Origin: UBA6522 sp965205045 | GTDB taxonomy: Bacteria > Pseudomonadota > Gammaproteobacteria > Steroidobacterales > Rariloculaceae | NCBI GenBank assembly: GCA_965205045.1 | Contig: OZ242031.1 | Span: 1,302,001 to 1,366,000 of the forward strand | Length of the DNA: 64,000 nucleotides | Reading direction: 5' to 3' | Shown: positions 50,217 to 57,555 of the stretch, in pieces | Numbering within the stretch: the stretch's first letter is position 1 | Layout: each line of letters opens with the position of its first letter | The notes under the pieces: generated by a model | Database searches by the model: none | Seen by the model: only the letters and a program-made list of their open reading frames with translations | What the model was told of the DNA's origin: nothing | Made by a program: the position numbers and the translations under genes

Positions 50217-50855
50217 CTACGCCTGTGCGCGCGCCCAACTTTCCACCATGGCGTACAGCGAGCACAGGACCAGGATGATCATGCTCCCGTGAACCCACAG
50301 GTAACGGTAGATGTCGGCGTTGTACTTGGCCATCGTAGCCAACTGCTGAGCGAGACCGCTTTCAAGGGCGGCGGCCTGTTTGGCGAGTCCTGCTTCCATG
50401 TCGCCGCGCAATACCTGCAGGGCGGCGGTCTGCTGGGCCATACTCTGCTCCATGTCGCCGCGCAATGCCTGCAGGGCCGCAGTGTGCCCGGCCAGGCCCT
50501 GCTCCATGTCGCCGCGCAATACCTGCAGGGCGGCGGTCTGCTGGGCCATACTCTGCTCCATGTCGCCGCGCAATGCCTGCAGGGCCGCAGTGTGCCCGGC
50601 CAGGCCCTGCTCCATGTCGCCGCGCAATACCTGCAGGGCGGCGGTCTGCCCGGCCAGGCCCTGTTCCAGGTAGGAACGCTGTTCGCGCAATTCCGCGCGC
50701 ATCTCGTCCATCGCGGCCTCGAACCGGCTCTCGGTCAACAACCCGTCCACGGCCTGGCTGGCCGTGCTCACGAGCGCCTCGGCATGGGCCTCTGCGATTC
50801 CAGCGGCCTGCAGTTCATTGGCTGCGGCCAGGGTATCGAATTTCGCTGTTGCCAT
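50217..50855 (-). CDS. Tail-anchored coiled-coil protein with 18-residue repeats (DUF1640-like)
   Basis: A 212-residue protein starting MATAKFDTLAAANELQAAGI, like the DUF1640/CCDC90 family. It continues as a long coiled coil and ends in one transmembrane helix (YLWVHGSMIILVLCSLYAMV). The middle consists of five 18-residue units built on LRGDMEQxxAxxTAALQ, alternating between two versions. Family members usually have much shorter coils. The function is unknown; a membrane-attached spacer or scaffold is a reasonable guess. The start at MATAKF is preferred over an ATG 12 codons upstream because the family begins there. Confidence 0.75.
   Translation of the reverse strand: MATAKFDTLAAANELQAAGIAEAHAEALVSTASQAVDGLLTESRFEAAMDEMRAELREQRSYLEQGLAGQTAALQVLRGDMEQGLAGHTAALQALRGDMEQSMAQQTAALQVLRGDMEQGLAGHTAALQALRGDMEQSMAQQTAALQVLRGDMEAGLAKQAAALESGLAQQLATMAKYNADIYRYLWVHGSMIILVLCSLYAMVESWARAQA
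50394..50666 (-). repeat. 54-bp tandem repeats within the coiled-coil gene
   Basis: Five 54-base units start at about 50397, 50451, 50505, 50559 and 50613. Alternate units are near-identical, giving a 108-base super-repeat. Each encodes 18 residues of the coil. Confidence 0.85.
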
Positions 50856-50945
50856 CTCCCGTTTCTCCTGTGTGCGAATGATGGCCGCCATTGTTCCCCG
50901 CGGGAAGCGATGGCGCGAGTGGAGTATCTCGCCAATTCATGCAGA

Positions 50946-50987
50946 TTCGACATCCGAACCAGCCGTTTCGACATCCGAACCAGCCGT
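50946..50987. repeat. 21-bp exact tandem duplication
   Basis: TTCGACATCCGAACCAGCCG followed by T occurs twice in a row, in the short gap between the coiled-coil gene and the sugar dehydrogenase 3' end. No gene is associated. Confidence 0.8.
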
Positions 50988-51003
50988 AATATCGGCTGAT
51001 GAC

Positions 51004-52188
51004 TCAATAACCGGCCGGGACCGCCGGCTCCATTCGGACGATGTCGGTGAGTCCCCCGGCGCGATTGTCCGTGGCCAGGTAGATGAAGCCGTCGGGTCCC
51101 TGGCGGACATCCCGGATACGGAACACGCCGTGCAGCAACGACTCCTGGGTCATCACCCGCCCGTCATCGTTGACGGCGATGCGCGAGAGCCGGCGGTGCG
51201 TGGCCGCCAGTCCGCCGGCGAAAATATCGCCGCGCCATTCGGGGAAGGCGTCGCCGTCGTAGACGATCAACCCGGAAGCCCCGATGGATGGGATCCAGAA
51301 TGTCTTTGGCTGTTCCATTCCCTCGCGCTCGCCGCTGGCGTGGATGGGCGTGCCGGAACGGTAGTTCACGCCGTAGCCGATGACGGGCCAGCCGTAGTTG
51401 ACGCCCGGCAGGATGAGGTTCAGCTCGTCGCCGCCCTGGGGTCCGTGTTCGGTGGACCAGAGGTCGCCGGTTTCCGGATGGAAGGCCAGCCCCTGGGGAT
51501 TGCGGTGCCCGTAGCTCCAGATTTCCGGCAGCGCCGTGGCGTGGCCCACGAAGGGATTGTCGTCGGGCACGGCGCCGTCGTCCATGAGGCGGACGATGGT
51601 GCCGAAGTGGGTGCCGAGATCCTGTGCCGGGTGCCTCTCCAGGTTGCCCCTGGGCGGCGACTGCCGGTCGCCCACGGACATGAACAGGTAGCCGTCCTCG
51701 TCGAAGGCGATCTTGGCGCCGAAGTGGCCGCCGGTCTCGTTCCAGGCATTGGCCTCGAAGATTTCCTCCACGTCGTTGAGCCGGCCGTTCTCGAAGCGGG
51801 CGCGGACCAGGGCGGTGGTGCCGCGGGAGCCGCTGGGCTTCGAATAACTCAGGTAGACGATGCGGTTGTTCCCGAAGTCCGGGTGCACCGCGACTTCCTG
51901 CAGCCCGCCCTGGTTGATCACGCGCGTCTCCGGAACGCCTTCCACCGGGTCCGGCAGCAACACGCCATCGCGTACGATGCGCAATTCTCCCGTCCGCTGG
52001 GTGAACAGCATGTCGCCGTCCGGCAGGAAGGCCATGCTCCACGGGTGCTGGATATCCTCCGCCACCGTCACCACGCGGAAGCTGTGTTCCGCAGATTCGT
52101 AGATCCGCCCCTGTGCGGAAACCGTGGCAGTAGCGGAGATGCCAAGCAGGCCTCCCAGCGCGACCAGAAAACATTTGCGGCCAGACAT
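51004..52188 (-). CDS. PQQ-dependent soluble aldose sugar dehydrogenase-like protein
   Basis: The 394-residue exported protein (signal cleaved after VSAQ) is a six-bladed propeller of the YliI/soluble glucose dehydrogenase family. Landmarks are EDIQHPWSMAFLPDGDMLFTQRTGEL, NQGGLQEVAVHPDFG, HFGAKIAFDEDGYLFMSVGDR, YGHRNPQGLAFHPETGDLWSTEHGPQGGDE and a catalytic His in the HFGA region. PQQ is the expected cofactor, with oxidation of sugars in the periplasm. It is 54 bases downstream of the ABC permease gene and may be the last gene of that operon. Confidence 0.86.
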   Translation of the reverse strand: MSGRKCFLVALGGLLGISATATVSAQGRIYESAEHSFRVVTVAEDIQHPWSMAFLPDGDMLFTQRTGELRIVRDGVLLPDPVEGVPETRVINQGGLQEVAVHPDFGNNRIVYLSYSKPSGSRGTTALVRARFENGRLNDVEEIFEANAWNETGGHFGAKIAFDEDGYLFMSVGDRQSPPRGNLERHPAQDLGTHFGTIVRLMDDGAVPDDNPFVGHATALPEIWSYGHRNPQGLAFHPETGDLWSTEHGPQGGDELNLILPGVNYGWPVIGYGVNYRSGTPIHASGEREGMEQPKTFWIPSIGASGLIVYDGDAFPEWRGDIFAGGLAATHRRLSRIAVNDDGRVMTQESLLHGVFRIRDVRQGPDGFIYLATDNRAGGLTDIVRMEPAVPAGY

Positions 52189-52242
52189 GCGAACGCCCTC
52201 GCTGTAGTCGTTGGTTTTGCCCGCGATTATTGCACGAACGAA

Positions 52243-53133
52243 TCAGGCCCGCATTTCCGCGCGGCCCTGCCGTTCCAGGCGCCGGAACAGGAGCGACAGG
52301 CAGAAGCACAGCACGAAGTAGAGCAGCGCCGCGGTGATCCAGGCTTCGAAGATCGCGCGCGTGGACGAAACCAGTTCCACCGTCTTGTAGGTGAGTTCCT
52401 GCACGGAGATGAGGGAGATGATCGAGCTGTCCTTGACCAGGCTGATGAACTGGTTGGCCAGCGGCGGCAGAACACGCCTCGTGGCCTGCGGCAGAACGAC
52501 GAAGCGCAGCTCGTCGACCCGGCTGAGGCCCAATGAACCGGCGGCCTCCCGCTGGCCCCGGCCGACGGATTCGATGCCGGCGCGCACGATCTCGCCCACG
52601 AAGGCGCTTTCGAAGAGCGCCAGGACCACCACGCCCGAGATCATCGACGGGAACAGCCGCATGTCGCCGAACAGGAACGTCCAGGCACCCGCCGAGTCGC
52701 CCTGCGCGATCCCCCGCGCCCAGCCCTCGATGTTGAACGCCACGATGAGCTGCTCGGAGAGGAAGAAGAAGAAGATGAAGATGACCACCACCGGCGGGAT
52801 GTTGCGCAGCAACTCCACGTAGGTGCGCGCCAGCATCCGCACCGTCAGGTTGTTCACCGTGCGCCCGACGCCGATGATCACGCCCAGCGGCAGCGCCAGG
52901 ACGCTGGCGTAGAGGGCGATCCGCACCGTGGTGACCAGGCCCTGGAGCAGCAGGTTGGCGACCCAGCGGCCGTTCTCCTCGTCGAAGCGCAACAGGTAGT
53001 TGGGGATGATCTCCCAGCGCCACTCGTAGTTCAGCGTGCCCTGGATCCGCAACCCGACCCAGGCGACGGCCGCCGCCACGACGGCGAGCAGGACGACATC
53101 GAGCCAGGTGAGGCGCCGGATCAGTTCGCGCAC
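52243..53133 (-). CDS. Polar amino acid ABC transporter permease, second subunit
   Basis: A 296-residue membrane protein with a long N-terminal extension containing one helix, a periplasmic loop, and the permease domain with five helices. The EAA-type loop reads EAAGSLGLSRVDELRFVVLPQA. It belongs to the HisM/GltK-type permeases and would pair with the other permease of the operon. The gene follows the binding-protein gene by 12 bases. Confidence 0.88.
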   Translation of the reverse strand: MRELIRRLTWLDVVLLAVVAAAVAWVGLRIQGTLNYEWRWEIIPNYLLRFDEENGRWVANLLLQGLVTTVRIALYASVLALPLGVIIGVGRTVNNLTVRMLARTYVELLRNIPPVVVIFIFFFFLSEQLIVAFNIEGWARGIAQGDSAGAWTFLFGDMRLFPSMISGVVVLALFESAFVGEIVRAGIESVGRGQREAAGSLGLSRVDELRFVVLPQATRRVLPPLANQFISLVKDSSIISLISVQELTYKTVELVSSTRAIFEAWITAALLYFVLCFCLSLLFRRLERQGRAEMRA

Positions 53134-53145
53134 GGCCGCATCCGC

Positions 53146-54075
53146 CTATTGCACCACCCGGTCGGCCCAGTCTTCGGTGGTGAACCAATGGTCATGGCGT
53201 TCCTGCAACCATCCCGACCGCAAGTGGATCGCGATCCAGTGATCGAAGAAGTTGAGCGCGTCGGGATCGCCCTTGCGCACGGCAAACCCCTCGCTCTGTT
53301 CGTCGAACAGTTGATCGAAGGGCACGTGAAGAATGTCCGGATACGTTCTGGCGAAGCGGGACGGCGCAGGCTCCGAGGCGATGGTGGCGTGGGCGTTGCC
53401 GTTCAATACCTCCTGCACTGTCGCGATCTCGTCGTCGAACTGGAGCATTTCCGCGTCCGGGAAGGTGTTGGCGACGACGACGGCGGCCAGGGTGGCGCGG
53501 CGAACCGCGAACGACACGTCCGGGCTGTTGTAATCCTCGAGGGAGAAGCCTTCGGTCAGCCGGCGATTGGCCACGATCGTCGCCCCGGTGGAGGCATAGG
53601 GCCGGGTGAAATTCACCGTCAGGTTGCGCTGCGGCGTGATCGACATGCCGCTGATGATGACATCGAACTTCCCCGAGATGAGCGCCGGGATGATGCCGTC
53701 CCAGGCAGTGGGAACGAACTCCGCCTCCACGCCCATGTCTTCGGCCAGCTTGCGGCCCACGTCGATCTCGAAGCCGATCAGCTCGCCGTTGCGGTCGCGC
53801 ATCGCCCAGGGCATGAACAGCGACAGGCCGATCTTGATGGCGCCGCGCCGCTTGACGGTCTCGATGACGCTCTCGGCGGACAGCTCCTGGCGGGCGTTCT
53901 GCGCCTGGACCGCAGACACCATGCCCGCCAACGCGGCGGTCGCGAGAACCGCTCCCAAGAGGCGCCCAAACCTCGACCGCAGGCTCGCATGGAACAACCG
54001 CGTGGACTGCGCGCCGGTTGGCCGAGCGTCGGCGCGGCGAACCCCGCTGCAAATGCTGCTAGGTCTTGACCGCAT
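53146..54075 (-). CDS. Periplasmic amino acid-binding protein of the ABC operon
   Basis: The 309-residue family 3 solute-binding protein has a hydrophobic signal segment (LLGAVLATAALAGMVSAVQA) preceded by a rather long N-terminal region. The mature domain has SVIETVKRRGAIKIGLSLFMPW, GFEIDVGRKLAEDMGVEAEFV and DVIISGMSITPQRNLTVNFT. It delivers a polar amino acid to the permeases. The ATG overlaps the end of the preceding permease gene by 17 bases; a TTG nearer the signal segment is an alternative start. Confidence 0.87.
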   Translation of the reverse strand: MRSRPSSICSGVRRADARPTGAQSTRLFHASLRSRFGRLLGAVLATAALAGMVSAVQAQNARQELSAESVIETVKRRGAIKIGLSLFMPWAMRDRNGELIGFEIDVGRKLAEDMGVEAEFVPTAWDGIIPALISGKFDVIISGMSITPQRNLTVNFTRPYASTGATIVANRRLTEGFSLEDYNSPDVSFAVRRATLAAVVVANTFPDAEMLQFDDEIATVQEVLNGNAHATIASEPAPSRFARTYPDILHVPFDQLFDEQSEGFAVRKGDPDALNFFDHWIAIHLRSGWLQERHDHWFTTEDWADRVVQ

Positions 54076-54949
54076 AGCGTTTCTCCAGAAACGTGACGAA
54101 TATGGACAGCGTCAGCGTGATCGCCAGGTACACCGCCGCAACCGTAAACCAGACCTCGAAGCTCAGGTAGGTGTCGGCGATGATATTCCTTCCCGTGGTG
54201 GTGAGTTCAACCACCGCGATCACGCTGACGATAGCGGAACTCTTCACGATGTGCACCGCTTCGCCCGCCATGGGCGGTAGCATGAACCTGATCGATTGCG
54301 GCAGGACCACGAAGCGGTACGTCTGGCCCGTGGAAAGGCCTATCGACCGGGCCGCCTCCCACTGTCCGGCACTCACCGCCTGAATCCCCGCCCTGAAGAT
54401 CTCCGAGACCAGCGCGGCATGGTAAATCCCAAGGCAGAGTACCGACGCGGCGTAGCGGTCCAGCGCGAAGATCGGCCCGAGCACGTAGTAGAACAGGTAC
54501 AGCAGCACCAGCAGCGGCATGTTGCGAACGAATTCGAGAAACGCCACCGCCAGCGCGGACCCGACCACCAGGTCGGAAAGCCTCAGCAGCGCGACGACCA
54601 GGCCCGCCGCCAGCGCGATCGGGAACGCCTGCAGCGACAGGGCCAGCGTGGTCACCAGGCCGAGGGAAATCTCGCCCCACTGGAAGCCGTCGTCGGTCAG
54701 CCGAAAAAGGTAGTCGGGGATGCGGTACCACTGCCAGTTGTAGCCCATGGCCTCCGCCCCGGTGAGCGATACCCGCACCAGCAGGTACATGACGATGAGG
54801 TAGAGAACCACCGGAATGGCCCTGGATTTCACCAGCCCCAGGACGTTCAGGGTCCTCTTCCCGAGTGCGTTTCGCGTCTTGCTCGCGCGACCGCCCGTGC
54901 CAGGTTTGCCGTTGCCCCGCGCCACAGCGCCGCCCGTCACGCCGGCCAT
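54059..54949 (-). CDS. Polar amino acid ABC transporter permease, first subunit
   Basis: This 296-residue permease has a charged N-terminus of about 40 residues, one extra helix, and the transport domain containing FVRNMPLLVLLYLFYY and the coupling loop EAARSIGLSTGQTYRFVVLPQS. It is paired with the second permease encoded two genes downstream. The start lies two bases after the ATPase stop, and the gene overlaps the binding-protein start, so the operon is tightly packed. Confidence 0.88.
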   Translation of the reverse strand: MAGVTGGAVARGNGKPGTGGRASKTRNALGKRTLNVLGLVKSRAIPVVLYLIVMYLLVRVSLTGAEAMGYNWQWYRIPDYLFRLTDDGFQWGEISLGLVTTLALSLQAFPIALAAGLVVALLRLSDLVVGSALAVAFLEFVRNMPLLVLLYLFYYVLGPIFALDRYAASVLCLGIYHAALVSEIFRAGIQAVSAGQWEAARSIGLSTGQTYRFVVLPQSIRFMLPPMAGEAVHIVKSSAIVSVIAVVELTTTGRNIIADTYLSFEVWFTVAAVYLAITLTLSIFVTFLEKRYAVKT

Positions 54950-54951
54950 GC

Positions 54952-55698
54952 CTAATGCTCCAGAATCCGGTCGAGGAACTGCCGGCAGCGCCTGCTGGAC
55001 GGGTTGGAAAAGAAGGCATCGGGCGGCGAGGTTTCAACGATTTCGCCTTCGTCCATGAACACCATCATGTCGGCGACCTTGCGGGCGAAACCCATTTCGT
55101 GGGTGACGCAGACCATGGTCATGCCGCTGCCCGCCAGTTCCACCATGACGTCCAGCACTTCGTTGATCATTTCCGGGTCCAGCGCCGACGTCGGTTCGTC
55201 GAACAGCATGATGCGCGGCTCCATGCACAGCGACCGCGCGATGGCCACCCGCTGCTGCTGGCCGCCGGACAGCTCGGCCGGGTACTTGTCCGCCTGCTCC
55301 GGGATATGCACGCGGTCGAGGTACTTGCGGGCGCGTTCCGTGGCCTCGGACTTCGATATCCTGCGCACGCGCATGGGGCCCAGCGTGAGGTTCTCGAGCA
55401 CCGTCAGGTGAGGAAACAGGTTGAACTGCTGGAACACCATGCCCACTTCCGTGCGCACGCGGCGCAAGTTGTCTTTCGCGCCGGTCAGCTCGATGCCGTC
55501 CACGGTCAGCCTGCCCGCGGACGGCTCCTCGAGGCGGTTGATGCACCGCAGAAGCGTCGACTTCCCGGAACCGGACGGGCCGCAGATCACCACGCGCTCC
55601 CCGGCATGAATCGTCAGGCTGACATCGTTCAGCGCCCGGAACTCGCCGAAGAACTTGTCGACGTTGCGGATTTCGATGATGGGTCGCCTGCCGGCCAT
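54952..55698 (-). CDS. Polar amino acid ABC transporter ATPase (GlnQ/GltL-like)
   Basis: The 248-residue ATPase has Walker A GPSGSGKST, Q-loop FQQFNLFPHLTVLEN, the ABC signature LSGGQQQRVAIARSL, Walker B MLFDEPTSALD and the H-loop VTHEMGFA. It powers the following permease pair. As the first gene of the operon, its upstream region of about 140 bases should contain the promoter shared with the divergent tctC gene. The gene order ATPase-permease-binding protein-permease is uncommon but clear. Confidence 0.9.
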   Translation of the reverse strand: MAGRRPIIEIRNVDKFFGEFRALNDVSLTIHAGERVVICGPSGSGKSTLLRCINRLEEPSAGRLTVDGIELTGAKDNLRRVRTEVGMVFQQFNLFPHLTVLENLTLGPMRVRRISKSEATERARKYLDRVHIPEQADKYPAELSGGQQQRVAIARSLCMEPRIMLFDEPTSALDPEMINEVLDVMVELAGSGMTMVCVTHEMGFARKVADMMVFMDEGEIVETSPPDAFFSNPSSRRCRQFLDRILEH

Positions 55699-55841
55699 CG
55701 AGCCACCGTTTCTCCAGTCGCCGTGCGCTCACGGCCATCCATTTGCGTTGGGCGGACAAGCGATCCGCCACGAATTCGTATATTCTACTTTGCTCGATAA
55801 CGCAGCATAGACAACGACACGCGAATCAACAGGATCGATCC

Positions 55842-56969
55842 ATGCGGAACCACCTGATCGACACCGCCCTGCGAGCCCGGCGAAGCGCTCGCCTGGGGCT
55901 GGCGCTGCTGGGCGTGACCCTGGCGGCAGGCGCACCGGCCAGTACCGCCCTGGCCCAGGGCTACTACGACGGAGAAACCATCACCCTGATCATGGGGCTC
56001 GACGCGTCCGCCGGCGGCACCACCGTCGGACGGTTGCTGGCCAAGCACCTGGAGTTGAACCTGGAGAGCAACCCCAACGTCGTCGTGCGCAACATGCCCG
56101 GCGCTTCCATGATGTCGGCGCACATCTTCGTGCTGCTGAAGGCCCCGCGGGACGGCACCACGCTCTATTACGGCCCGCGCTCCTCCCTGGGCGAGTTGCT
56201 CGAGTTCCCGGGGCACTCCTTCAGGTACAACCAGTTCACCGTGCTCGGCGGCGTGCAACTGGCGCCGCTGGTCACCTACGTGCGCAAGGACATGCTGGAC
56301 GGGGGCATCCAGACGCCCGCCGACGTGCTCCGGGCCGAAGGCCTGATCTTCGGCGGCATCTCCGCGGAGCACGGCCGCATGATCGCCAGCACCCTGGGAC
56401 TCGACCTGATCGGCACGAACTATCACTTTGTCGGCGGCTATCCCGGCAGCGGCAAGATCCGCGCCGCGGTCCTCAGCGGCGAGGTGAACATGGCCACTGA
56501 CGCTGCCCACGCCTATCTCAACGAGGTGGTGCCGATGTTCGAGCAGCAGGGCCTGAACGCGCCGCTGTTCAGCCTGCCGCTGCTGAACGCGGACGGGGAA
56601 CTGGTCAAGAGCCCGCTGGTGCCCGACATTCCCACCATCGACGAACTCTACGAGTCCATACACGGCTCGGCGCCCTCGGGGACCAACTGGGATGCCATCC
56701 GGACCATGATCGAGATCGACCAGACCATGCAGCATGTCTTCCTGGGCCCGCCGCGGATGGACCCGCGAGCCATCGAGGAATTCCGGGCGGTGCTGGGACC
56801 CACCCTGGCCACGGAGGCGTTCCGGGAAGATGCCGTGCGCATTCTCAGTTACGTGCCCGACCACGTGGACGCGGAACGCGCGACCGGGATTCTCGACGCC
56901 ACCGCGGATGTCACGCCCGAGGTCCATGCCTATATCGAGGCGCAAATCGCGCGAAACAACGGCTACTGA
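55842..56969 (+). CDS. Tripartite tricarboxylate (Bug/TctC-type) substrate-binding protein
   Basis: A 375-residue exported protein (signal cleaved after ALAQ). It matches the Bug/TctC family: ITLIMGLDASAGGTTVGRLLAKHL, VVVRNMPGASMMSAHIF, then LGLDLIGTNYHFVGGYPGSG and DPRAIEEF near the end. It captures carboxylates for the TctA/TctB permease, which is encoded 3.4 kb away on the other strand. Two protease-related genes lie between them. The start just before the twin-basic and hydrophobic signal is preferred. Confidence 0.85.
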   Translation: MRNHLIDTALRARRSARLGLALLGVTLAAGAPASTALAQGYYDGETITLIMGLDASAGGTTVGRLLAKHLELNLESNPNVVVRNMPGASMMSAHIFVLLKAPRDGTTLYYGPRSSLGELLEFPGHSFRYNQFTVLGGVQLAPLVTYVRKDMLDGGIQTPADVLRAEGLIFGGISAEHGRMIASTLGLDLIGTNYHFVGGYPGSGKIRAAVLSGEVNMATDAAHAYLNEVVPMFEQQGLNAPLFSLPLLNADGELVKSPLVPDIPTIDELYESIHGSAPSGTNWDAIRTMIEIDQTMQHVFLGPPRMDPRAIEEFRAVLGPTLATEAFREDAVRILSYVPDHVDAERATGILDATADVTPEVHAYIEAQIARNNGY

Positions 56970-56996
56970 CGGAAATCGCGACACGATCTCCGCTGC

Positions 56997-57548
56997 ATGG
57001 CGCCCCAATCTGCAATCACGCGATTTGGGCTTCCGAGCCTCGCGTTGCTGAGTTTCCTTTCGGCTCCCGCGCAGGAACAGGGGGCGGCGCAGTCCCGGTT
57101 GCTGTCGGTCGCAAGCGACGGAGGGCGCGTCATCGTCATGCCGGGGGGTCCGGCGACCCTGCAGGGCACGATGGTGGACGGCGTCAACGTCAGCGTCGGT
57201 GTCGAGGGCGAGTTCCGCGTCTACCGGGCCGTATTTCGCGGCGAAACGCACGTCGCCCATGTGGCGCTTGAGGGTCCGCTGCGCCACATGGCATTCGACC
57301 CCGCACAGGCGCGGTTCCGCGAAGTGACGTCCAGCCTGTTGGTCGAACTCGATGACTATACCCGTCTGGATGAGGTGGTCGAATCCGTTGGCGCCGTTTC
57401 GGGAAAGAGCTACGAGCAGCTCGGATTCGCCATCGTGCAGTTGCCCGAGGCGGCCAACCCGGGCGAGGCCGCGCACGTCCTGCAGGGCCACGCCGGCGTC
57501 ACCGCCGTACAGGTGCAACTGAGCAGACCGCTCGATGTACCGCTCTAG
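56997..57548 (+). CDS. Secreted protein equivalent to the N-terminal domain of the 18.8-kb protease
   Basis: The 183-residue product has a signal segment (FGLPSLALLSFLSAPAQ) and one domain that aligns with residues about 25-190 of the first subtilisin. Shared phrases are RVIVMPGG / RTVVMMPAE, GEFRVYRAVFRGETHVAHV, LLVELDDYTRLDEVVES and GKSYEQLGFAIVQLPE. In the first locus the same domain is fused to the protease; here it ends in a stop seven bases before the next gene. It may act as a propeptide-like chaperone or a surface domain supplied in trans. Confidence 0.75.
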   Translation: MAPQSAITRFGLPSLALLSFLSAPAQEQGAAQSRLLSVASDGGRVIVMPGGPATLQGTMVDGVNVSVGVEGEFRVYRAVFRGETHVAHVALEGPLRHMAFDPAQARFREVTSSLLVELDDYTRLDEVVESVGAVSGKSYEQLGFAIVQLPEAANPGEAAHVLQGHAGVTAVQVQLSRPLDVPL

Positions 57549-57555
57549 CGGGATT

